From the NCBI RefSeq assembly GCF_022201045.2, contig NC_068564.1, forward strand, positions 4,588,001 through 4,652,000: 64,000 nt of DNA, given 5' to 3'. A program made the translations under genes and the position numbers. The notes beneath the pieces are model-generated. The model was not told where the DNA came from. It saw only the letters and a program-made list of their open reading frames with translations, and made no database searches. Source of the DNA: Citrus sinensis. Lineage: Eukaryota > Streptophyta > Magnoliopsida > Sapindales > Rutaceae. Positions 1 through 10,190 of this stretch are shown in pieces; within the stretch, counting starts at the first letter, position 1, and each line of letters begins with the position of its first letter.

Positions 1-1194
1 AAAGGGAATAGTTCACATTTATAAAGTGCCCACGCCACCATTGAAAAAGTTAATTTTGAATCTAAATTCGATTTTATTTGTAATAATTTTGTATTAGACT
101 ATTAATTTGTTCATGATAGTTTATAAAAGAAGTTTGTCTCCCTTGCATGCTACGTTACTTACTAATTTAATGTATGTGACTTTTGTAATGGATATTAATG
201 TAAGATATATTTCGAACTTTACTTTGATTTGAATTTTTTATTTTAATATGATTAACTCAAAATCAAAAATAAAAAATGTATTAATTATTCTGGGATCGGG
301 GACCCTCGGGGATCCCCTGTTATTACAGGGAGGGGATGAAGATTCTTTGAAGTAATTCTGACGGGGACATACGCAAAATATCAAGGATGGATACGAGGAG
401 ATTGGTCCCCTCCTCTCCCCTCCCCATTGCCATCCCTACTTGATATGTGTCCTTAAAACACTCAGAGCTTCCACTATATAATTTTCTTAAAATAATTCTG
501 CTAAGTAACAAATTAACATAAAAAAATTAACAATTTCATGATAACTTTTTTTTTTTTGGGTTTCTTTTCTTATTTTCAGTCCATTATTTGCTCAAAAAGA
601 AAATTTATATATGCTTTCTGGGTTGTGATTGATAATTTCCATTTTTAAATGGAACAGATTGTTTTAAGGGCATAATAAGCAGCACTAGGGCAGAAGAAGG
701 AGGACATCTCACGTCTCTAACAAACAAGGGACCTTTCTGCCTAACTCATAAAGTCAGTCAAATAAAGTAAAATTCAGAGAAACAAATAGGAGCTTTTTGT
801 AAACAAAATTTCCCGTTTCGTTCAACGCTCTAACAAGAAAGTATAGCGCTGGTCCCTACTCTTTGGGGATTTTGTGATAATATAATATTTACTGTCGGAC
901 AGCGAAGTTCTGAACCTCTGGTCATCTTCCATGTTCATTTGTTTGTTTCAATCACGTCACTTGTACTCACACTAATAAGTCCAAAGCCAATGTGATTTTT
1001 TATTTTTAGTAGTGATACCGAAAATCTTTACCAGTCAACAGAGGCTGCTTCCTGCTTGTGTTGTGTTGTTTGAAGTGCTATAGCTTTTTCTACAACTTTT
1101 GAACTTTCTTTCTCTCTTTCATAAACTATATCTCCTTCTTTGTGACTGTGTTGTGAGCTTCGGTCAAGTGTTTTAGGAGCGGCAAAGCAAAGCC
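1..1194. other. Upstream flank of the array, no gene seen
   Basis: AT-rich sequence with stops in all frames and no convincing coding region. It contains a G/C-rich patch at about 284-440 that I list separately as a possible hAT-type MITE. The last 150 bases before 1195 are pyrimidine-rich (repeats of ttctttctctctttc), as expected for the 5' UTR of the first transporter gene. I could not place a TATA box with confidence. Confidence 0.5.
284..440. mobile_element. Possible degenerate hAT-type MITE
   Basis: The right end, read on the minus strand, is agtagggatggcaatgggg. This resembles the G-rich terminal inverted repeat common in non-autonomous plant hAT elements. The left end (ctgggatcggggacc) is a poor partner, and I see no clean 8-bp target duplication. 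The interior has several short runs of gggga and cccct that could pair. An ordinary GC-rich repeat is the alternative. Confidence 0.3.
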
Positions 1195-3958
1195 ATGGCA
1201 GCAGGGATGGCGATAGCAAGTGAAGGTGGTGATAATAATATATACAATGGGAAGATAACTGCGTTCGTTATTTTGTCTTGTATGATGGCTGGCATGGGAG
1301 GGGTTATTTTTGGCTACGATATTGGAATTTCAGGTCTGTTCATTTCTTTAATTCTATCTCTTTCCTTGGTGCTTCTTGCTATATAAAAATATCACTTCTC
1401 TGCATTAATTTTGTTTGTTTGGTACTATCTTTGCATTATGTAATATGTCAATTCATTAAATGTATATTGGAACGATGATGGTAATTTTAATCTAAAAGAT
1501 GAGTAAAAAATAAAGAGAATATTGAGTGGCTTTTAGTACCTGTTTGCTTGATTAGTCATCCAAATTCGACTTATAAAGATGAAGATTTGATCATGTTGAT
1601 GATAATTTTAATTTCAATCAACATGATTAAAGATTCAATTTTACAGGAAAGAAAATTTAAATGGTTTCACGTGGATTGCTTGGCGTGATATTGACATGCA
1701 CAAATGGTGGACAACAATTGCTAAAAGACTTAAGACAATTGCCAATTGTTGGCACGTTAGAAGTATCCGACAAGGAGAAAAACAAAACATAAAATGATTA
1801 GATAATTGAAAAAACTGTAAAATAAACGGTTTCTATCACTTGAGCCCTTGTTGTTTGTAAAAATTTAACTCGACGAAAGGATGCACTGATTTGTGAAAGT
1901 AAATGTGAAGGTGGGGTGACATCAATGGAGCCATTTTTGGAGAAATTCTTTCCGGAAGTGCACAGAAAGATGAAAGAAGACACAAAGATTAGCAACTACT
2001 GCAAATTTGACAGTCAACTATTGACCTCCTTCACGTCCTCTCTCTATGTTGCTGGCCTGGTTGCTTCCTTCGTCGCCTCCTCTGTCACTCGAGCGTTTGG
2101 CCGTAAACCGTCAGTGTTAATGGGCGGTGCAGCTTTTCTTGCCGGTTCAGCCCTCGGCGGTGCAGCTGTTAATGTCTATATGCTCATTTTTGGCCGTTTA
2201 TTGCTCGGAGTTGGGGTTGGTTTCGCCAACCAAGTAAGTCATTTACAATATATACTAGGTCTTGCTAAGTTACATTTCCGGTGACTTACAATCTTTGCAA
2301 AATTCAAATGAACCCTACTTAAATGTTACAACGTTTTATATATTTTGGGGACATAATAAGTTATATGAAATGTAACGATATAATACTGTCACGTTAGTTT
2401 CTAGCATATTGCATATTTATGTTTTAGCCTTCTAGCATATTGCATATTTATGTTTTAGCCTCGGACTTAGACTCCCTTAGTAAAAAGAATATTTAGGATA
2501 CTTGGTTTTATTTGAAGTTTTAGTCATTTTTTTTTTTCAAATACATGTTTTGGCCTCTCAGTTTACATATATATATCTTGGATTATGGACTCTTCAAGTT
2601 TGTGGTTTCTTCGTTGGAAAATGATTCTCTCCTGATCTGATCTCTTCTGAGTTTTTGAAAATCTTCTACCATGTGTTTTTTAGTGTTAGTGTATGGGTAA
2701 GATTCAATATTTTTATTTTTTTATTTATTAACTATCAATTAACAATTGACTTATTTGCTCAGGATATGATCAGATTAGGAGAGAATCTTGATCCTTCTTC
2801 GTTCTGGTCCATGCATGTTGAACCAACATCCTGGTTCTGCCAATGCACCTAATCATGACTCAATCCTCATTATTTGTTTTGCAGTCAGTTCCATTGTATC
2901 TATCAGAAATGGCACCAGCAAGATACAGAGGAGCAATCAACAATGGCTTCCAATTTAGCATTGGCATCGGGGCACTAGCGGCTAATTTCATCAACTATGG
3001 CACTGAGCAAATCAAAGGCGGTTGGGGCTGGAGAGTGTCATTAGCATTAGCTGCGGTCCCTGCTTCCATACTAACACTGGGGGCACTTTTCTTGCCAGAA
3101 ACACCCAACAGCCTAATTCAACGCAAGTCTGATCACCAAAAGGCCAAGCTGATGCTGCAACGCGTGCGAGGAACTAATGATGTCCAAGCAGAATTCGATG
3201 ATCTCCTCAAAGCAAGCTCCACTGCAAAAACCATTAACCACCCCTTTAAGAAAATCATACAGAGAAAGTATAGGCCTCAGCTTGTAATGGCTACAGCCAT
3301 ACCATTCTTTCAACAAGTTACCGGCATCAATGTGATTGCATTCTATGCTCCGTTGCTATTCAGGACAATTGGTCTAGGTGTAAGTGCTTCGCTGTTGTCT
3401 TCAGTTTTTTCTGGGATTGTAGGAGCAGGATCTACATTGATATCGATGTTCATAGTTGATAGGCTTGGCCGCAAAAAATTATTCTTAATTGGGGGAATAC
3501 AGATGTTTGTGTCACAAGTAATAATCGGTGGAGTTATGGCTGTTCAGCTTGGTGATCAGGGTACAGTGAGCAAAGGGTACTCTATTGTAGTCCTAATTTT
3601 GATATGTGTATATGTTGCTGGATTTGGATGGTCATGGGGACCATTAGGGTGGTTGGTTCCAAGTGAGATTTTTCAATTGGAGATTAGATCAGCCGGGCAA
3701 AGTATTACTGTTGCTGTGAGCTTTGTATTTACTTTCATTGTTGCACAAACATTTCTAGCAATGCTTTGCCATTTTAAGGCAGGGATTTTCTTCTTCTTTG
3801 GTGGATGGGTGGTGGTCATGACTGCATTTATGCAATTGCTTTTACCAGAGACTAAAAATGTGCCAATTGAGCAAATGGATGGAGTGTGGAGGGAGCATTG
3901 GTTTTGGAAGAAATATGTGGGTGAAGTGGATGAACAGGGTAAGATGGAGGAAGCTTGA
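1195..3958 (+). CDS. STP-family H+/hexose symporter, HEX6-like (array copy 1)
   Basis: Exons are 1195-1333, 1911-2233 and 2885-3958, giving 511 residues, the usual STP length. Both introns are GT-AG: the first splits a Gly codon after GIS, the second follows GFANQ. It is a 12-helix plasma-membrane sugar/proton symporter. Visible family marks are FGYDIG with Asp42, the RAFGRK loop after helix 2, Arg142 in helix 4, PETPNS after helix 6 (about 225), QQVTGIN in helix 7, the DRLGRK loop, the [10 protein letters not shown] motif with Trp410, and PETK near the C-terminus. Asp42, Arg142, Cys77 and Cys449 match AtSTP10 numbering exactly. This is the most divergent copy: the N-terminus has two extra residues, and the usual SEIFP reads SEIFQ (Gln418). 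It is closest in style to Ricinus HEX6. The start is the first ATG in a good context. Confidence 0.93.
2399..2460. repeat. Perfect 31-bp tandem duplication in intron 2 of copy 1
   Basis: The unit beginning ttctagcatattgcatattt occurs at 2399-2429 and again, with no gap or mismatch, at 2430-2460. The lack of divergence suggests a recent slippage or repair event. It lies inside the unusually long (651 bp) second intron. Confidence 0.9.
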
Positions 3959-4766
3959 TATATATACACTTATTTGAATCAGTGAAGGTAAAAATTATTA
4001 GTTTAACAAGTTTCTATATTTGGATTATTGATGCCCAAAAGTTTGGTGCTCTAAGCGAAAATCATACAGGACTCACACCAATCTCTAATAATCATTTTGT
4101 AAGAGATTGTTTGTCAATGTGTATATATTTTGTAACCTCAGTTTTTTCTACTTAAACTTTGAAAGCACATGAACTAAAGGTGTGACTGATGAGGTGTACT
4201 AACTTTTTCTTGTTTTGTTCAAGATCCATGCCAGCAAGTGAAAAATATATTGGTCCCGTTAGATTGCTTTCACGCATTTCTTGATTGTGAGAAGCTAGTA
4301 AAAGTCCATGCTCTCACATTAATTCTTCAATTTTCAACAACATACTGCGATGTTGATCATATGTTGATACTGATATTATTGTCTGCCGGTCCGTTTAGTA
4401 CTGCTGCTGCAGAACTATGGCTTAAGTTACAGCTCTAAAGTGTTTGGTAAATCATGGCTTGGCGGCTATTAATAAGATGATTCTATTCCTAAGTTATTTG
4501 ATGAAAAAACTATTATAACATACTATCTTTTGTCAAAATTATTATGTATTTTTCAAATACCATCAACTTTTATTTTATGGCTCAATGGCTTTTACACTAC
4601 AATACCAAAGGAAGCCCACACCTACGACTCAAGAGAGACTACGGCTCCTTGATTTATTTAAAGCCTCCAGTGTCTGCTATTTTGAACACACTACTATCTC
4701 TTCTCTTCTTTACTCATCTTTCTGTTGCTGTGAGAACTCAGTCTTGAAGATTAAGCAGCAGCCAGT
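3959..4766. other. Spacer between copies 1 and 2, including the copy 2 promoter
   Basis: No coding region is seen. The final 150 bases carry the array's shared promoter-proximal block: a run close to caagagagactacggctcc, then a TATA-like atttatttaaagcc near 4651-4664, then a pyrimidine-rich leader. Confidence 0.5.
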
Positions 4767-6874
4767 ATGGCAGTGGGCTTAGCAATAAGTAGTGAAGGCG
4801 GGCAAGATTACAATGGCAAGATCACTTCATTTGTTGTCTTGTCTTGTATTGTTGCTGCCACTGGAGGTCTTATTTTCGGCTATGATCTTGGAATTTCAGG
4901 TCTGTTTCTGCATATATTTCCTTCACGTTATTTATATAATTAATGAATTTGTTGTGCTCAAATCTGTCCACTGATTCAACGATCTTGGATTACAGTCTTA
5001 CCTTAGATGTTAAATGCGAATGTTTGACAAACACTTCAATTATTTTTCAAAGATTGGTGTCTATTGAACACTTTAGCCGAAGTCCGTATTTAAATAATGC
5101 ATGTAAATGTTCTCACTTGAGAATAATTACCACGTATCTACACATGCATGTTCATTATACCATAGAAATCAACAAATCCTAGTCTCACATGGCGTGCTTG
5201 GCATGATATCAGTGTATTTGATTAAATGAATTAGCGAAAAAAAGGAAGAAAGAAAAAAAGGAGTTCATGTAGTATAACTTTCGTGAAAAAGTAAAAAAAC
5301 CGATTGGAGGGTTATGAAGGATCATGCATTTGATTTTTTATTGAGTTTATAATATTTAAATGTGAATTTCAACATGAAGGTGGAGTAACATCAATGGAGC
5401 CATTTTTGGAGAAATTTTTCCCAAAAGTGTACAGAAAGATGAAGGAAGACACCCATATTAGCAACTACTGCAAGTTTGATAGCCAACTATTAACCTCCTT
5501 CACGTCCTCCTTATACATTGCTGGCCTTATTGCTTCCTTATTTGCCTCCACAGTCACTAAAGCCTTCGGGCGCAGAGCATCAATCCTGGTCGGTGGCACA
5601 GCATTTCTCGCTGGTTCAGCCCTTGGCGGTGCTGCATTAAACATTTATATGCTGATATTTGGGCGTGTATTGCTTGGAGTTGGCATTGGTTTCGCAAACC
5701 AGGCAAGTGTTTGATGTCCTTTTTAAAAAAAAAAAAAATCAAAGTTTTAATTTGTTGAACAATTTTCAATTGGTTTTAATTTTGTTGGTTGCAGTCAGTG
5801 CCACTATATCTCTCAGAAATGGCACCACCAAGGCACAGGGGAGCATTCAACATTGGCTACGAATTATGTACTGCCATTGGAATTCTAGCAGCTAGTCTTA
5901 TCAACTACGGCACCCAAAAGATCAAGGGAGGTTGGGGCTGGAGAATCTCCCTAGCAATGGCTGCAGCTCCTGCTTTAATACTAACATTGGGTGCACTTTT
6001 CCTGCCAGAAACACCCAACAGCATAATCCAACGCAGCAATGACCTCCAAAGGGCCAAACAGATGTTACAACGCATCCGAGGAACTGATGATGTCGAAGCC
6101 GAATTTGATGATCTCATCAAAGCAAGCTCTATTGCAAAAACCGTTAACCATCCATTTAAGAAAATTATACAAAGAAAATACAGGCCTCAGCTAGTGATGG
6201 CAATACTGATACCATTTTTCCTACAAGTAACAGGAATCAATGTCATTGGGTTCTATGCTCCAGTACTCTTTAGGACAATTAAACTTAGTGAAAGTACCTC
6301 ACTACTCATGTCTGCAGTTGTGACTGGCGGTATAGGTACGCTTTCAACAATCATATCGATGATCCTAGTCGATAAACTTGGCCGAAAAGTATTGTTCCTA
6401 GTTGGGGGAATACAGATGCTTGCCGCACAGGTAATGATTGGATCAATCATGGAAAATCAGCTCGGTGATCAGGGTGGATTCAGCAAAGGCAATGCTTACT
6501 TAATTTTAGTTCTAATTTGTGTATATGTAGCCGGGTTTGCAGTGTCATGGGGACCATTGGGATTTTTGGTTCCAAGTGAAATATTTCCATTGGAGATTAG
6601 ATCAGCAGGGCAAAGTATTAATGTTGCAGTTGGTTTTTTGTTCACTTTCTTGATTGCACAAACATTTTTAGCGATGCTTTGCCATTTTAAGTCAGGGATT
6701 TTCTTCTTCTTTGGAGGATGGGTGGTGGTGATGACTACATTTGTGCACTTCTTTTTACCAGAGACTAAAAATGTGCCAATTGAGCAGATGGATAAAGTGT
6801 GGGGAGAGCATTGGTTTTGGAAGAAAATTGTTGGGGAAATTAGTGAAGAAAGTAAGATACAAGAAGCAATATGA
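4767..6874 (+). CDS. STP-family H+/hexose symporter, HEX6-like (array copy 2)
   Basis: Exons are 4767-4899, 5380-5702 and 5795-6874, giving 511 residues. Intron 1 is GT-AG. Intron 2 starts with GC (CAG|GCAAGT) and ends in TTGCAG, so it is a GC-AG intron; splicing there keeps the frame and the expected [13 protein letters not shown] joint. All family marks are present: GYDLG with the proton-coupling Asp40, the lid cysteine in [30 protein letters not shown] preceded by LQ rather than the usual QQ, DKLGRK, LCHFKSG and [12 protein letters not shown]. The tail (EESKIQEAI) groups it with copies 5, 11 and 12. It probably acts at the plasma membrane in hexose import. Confidence 0.92.
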
Positions 6875-7299
6875 TAGATATTGCTCCAGTGAATGAATTT
6901 AAGAGTTTCTTTTTAGTAAAATCTTTCTTTTTTAAATTAGAAATTATTTGTCAATTGCATCTTATCTCTTTCGTCGTAATAATATGAGTGTAAAATTAAA
7001 AAAAAAATGAGATGGTAAATTTGGTTCAATATATTTTATATTGGTCCCGCTTGTGGCTTGATTACTCAAATATTGTCTGATAGTGAAGCCAATTAAAACG
7101 TCACACATTAATTTTTTAACACTCAACGGCCCCACACGAACAGCTAGCTGCCCTGTTTGGTCAAGTGCTCCTTTTAAGCCTTCACTCTCTCTGCACTCAT
7201 GAATATACAGACTACTCGCTCTACTCTTCTCTTCTCTTCTTTCCCATGCCATAAGTAATCAGTTTTGAAGATAAAGCAGCAGCACTGGCAGCAGATAAT
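6875..7299. other. Spacer between copies 2 and 3
   Basis: No gene is seen. Near the right end lies the promoter-proximal sequence shared across the array (gctccttttaagccttcac at about 7167-7185), followed by a CT-rich leader and the block gttttgaagataaagcagca just before the ATG. Confidence 0.45.
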
Positions 7300-9735
7300 A
7301 TGGCAGTAGGCTTAGCAATAACTTGTGAAGGAGGGCAACATTACAAAGGAAAAGTGACCCGATTTGTTGTCTTGTCTTGTATTGTTGCTGCCACCGGTGG
7401 GCTTATTTTCGGCTATGATATTGGAATTTCAGGTTTTTTCCCCCTTGCTGCTCATATCTCCTTCACGTTTTACTTATAATTCATCCGACCCACTGATGGA
7501 TCAAAATCCTTCAATTATCTTTTGTCAACAGAAGCTTATTACCTTACCTTAGTTGTCCAGTAAAAATGAATGTTTATGAAACACTTAATATTTTCAAGTG
7601 AAGATTGTTGTTTATCGGGCAATTTAGTTGTAGTACTTGCAAAATTTTGTAGAGTCATGACAATTATATGCATATCTTAAATAGAACAGACATAGTTTTA
7701 AGACACACAAACAATTAATTTAGTGCGAAAGTCTAATTTTGTAAAATTTTATATTTTTAGGTAATTAGAGAGCTAGCCATAATATACCAAAAATTGACAA
7801 ACTTCAACCCTCCACAAAGATACGAATAATGAAAACTGGAGTTGGTAAGTTTTGTCATTTTGTAGCTAGTTAGTGTTGACTTGTTAAAATTCATAAAATG
7901 AAGATATTGAAAATATATAGAAAAGGAAAATGACATTTGCCCATAAAAAGTATTCATGGAGTGCTTGGCATGAAATTGACTGATGTGACGACAAATGCAA
8001 TGATTAAATTATAGAACAATGCTAATTAGTTTGTGTGGCCAGATTTCACACATGTCCTAAACCAACCCCACGAGTCCTTATATTTTTAATTCATAATAAA
8101 TAAACCCCAAGGTTTTAAACTAATTGAACTAAAGTCCTTAGGGATTACACTTTGTAGTCCTTGACTGTGATTTACCGTTAAAGAAAGTTGGTAATACAGT
8201 TAACAGAAGCCAATTTAAAAATATTTACCCGTGAAAGTGTTTGTTAAGGTGGAGTGACATCAATGGAGCCATTCTTGAAGAAGTTCTTCCCAGAAGTGTA
8301 CAAAAACATGAGAGAAGACACCAAAGTTAGCAACTACTGCAAGTTTGACAGCCAACTATTAACCACCTTCACGTCCTCTTTGTACATTACTGGCATTTTG
8401 GGTTCCTTAATTGCTTCCTCAGTCACCAGAGCCCTCGGCCGCAAAGTGTCAATATTGATTGGCGGCGTGGCATTTCTAGCTGGTTCAGCCCTCGGAGGCT
8501 CTGCATTTAACATTTACATGCTGATATTTGGGCGTTTGTTGCTCGGAGTTGGCATTGGTTTTGGAAACCAGGTAAGTGTTTGATAATCTTTTTATTTTTT
8601 TTCAAATGTTTGTTGAATAATTTTTCAGTTGGTTTTAATTAATATCTTGCAGTCAGTGCCACTATATCTCTCAGAAATGGCACCACCAAAATACAGAGGA
8701 ACATTTAACATTGGCTTTCAATTATGTGGTGCTATTGGAGTTCTATCTGCTAATCTTCTCAATTACGGCACCCAAAAGATCAAGGGCGGTTGGGGCTGGA
8801 GAATCTCCCTGGCAATGGCTGCGGCCCCTGCCTCAATACTAACAATAGGTGCAATTTTCTTGCCAGAAACACCCAACAGCATAATCCAGCGCAGCAACGA
8901 CCACCAAAAGGCTCAAAAGATGCTGCAGCGTGTTCGTGGCATAGCTGACGTTGAAGCAGAACTCAATGATCTCATCAGAGCAAGCTCCATTTCAAAATCT
9001 ATTACTCACCCATTTAAGAATATCGTACAAAGAAAATACAGGCCTCAGCTAGTAATGGCAATACTGATACCATTTTTCCAACAAGTAACAGGAATCAATA
9101 TTGTTGGGTTATATTCTCCAGTACTGTTCAGGACACTTAAACTAGGTGAAAGTACATCACTACTATTGTCTGCATTAGTGGCTGGCGGTATGGGTACAGT
9201 TTTCGCAATCGTATCAATGATTCTGGCCGATAAATTTGGCAGGAAAGTATTGTTTTTAGTTGGGGGTATACAGATGCTTGTGTCACAAGTAATGATTGGA
9301 TCAATCATGGCAGCTCAACTTGGTGATCGCGGTGGATTCAGCGAGGGCTATGCTTACTTAATTTTAGTTATGGTTTGTCTATACTCATCCGGGTATTGTT
9401 ATTCATGGGGGCCATTAGCATGGTTGGTTCCAAGTGAAATTTTTCCACTGGAAATTAGATCAGCAGGGCAAAGTATTACTGTTGCAGTTAATTTCTTGTT
9501 TACTTTCTTGACTGCACAAACGTTTTTACCCATGCTTTGCCATTTTAAGGCAGGGATTTTCTTCTTCTTTGGAGGATTGGTGCTGATTATGACTACATTC
9601 ATGCATTTCTTCTTGCCAGAGACTAAAAATGTGCCAATTGAGCAGATGGATAAAGTGTGGAGAGAGCATTGGTTTTGGATGAAAATTGTTGAGGATGTGG
9701 GAGAAGAAAGTAAGAAGATTCAACAAGCACTGTGA
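7300..9735 (+). CDS. STP-family H+/hexose symporter, HEX6-like (array copy 3, C-type)
   Basis: Exons are 7300-7432, 8249-8571 and 8653-9735, giving 512 residues. Both introns are GT-AG. It is an MFS sugar porter with 12 predicted helices. Seen in order: [21 protein letters not shown], the lid Cys in [25 protein letters not shown] (Gly replaces the Ala seen in most copies), [60 protein letters not shown] and [12 protein letters not shown]. The tail ends SKKIQQAL, which defines the C-type shared with copies 6 and 9. Exon 1 has unusual residues ([15 protein letters not shown]) but stays open. This is the first member of the repeated C-D-E cassette. Confidence 0.92.
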
Positions 9736-10190
9736 TGCGAATTGCTCCTATAAATGAATCTAAAAGTTTCCTTTTAGTAAACTCTTTCTTTTCAAATTAG
9801 TGCAATTTAGAAATACGAGTGTTGGAAAAAAAAAAAAAAAGATTAGGTGGTAAATTTGTTTAATTTATGTACATTGAGATACATGTATACACAGAAAGTA
9901 AAAGTACATTGGTCCCGCTTGATTGTTTTCACATATTGTCGGATAGTGAAGCTAATTAAGACCCCATGGTCTCACATTAATTCTGCAGGATTCAACTGCC
10001 CCACATCCTGCCATGTTTGATCAAATGTTGATGCTGATATTAATCGTCTAGATATTTACTATTCAAGAGAGACACAGCTCTTTTTAAGCATTCAATAAAT
10101 CAGCAATCTTGAACACACACACTACTCTCTCTTCTCTTCTTTCTCTTGATGTGAGTGCGGATCAGTTTTGTAAGTAAAACAGCAGCAGAT
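9736..10190. other. Spacer between copies 3 and 4
   Basis: No gene is seen. It is matched by the spacers at 24778-25211 and 45252-45661, which share the blocks ggtcccgcttgattg, tctcacattaattct and gcccCACATcCTGCCATGT-like sequence. The three spacers therefore descend from one ancestor. The promoter region near 10060-10100 has agagacacagctctttttaag. Confidence 0.5.

Noticed and set aside
323..511. Small open frame on the minus strand in the left flank.
   Set aside because: It lies over a G/C-rich repeat-like patch and has no recognisable domain; its length is expected by chance.
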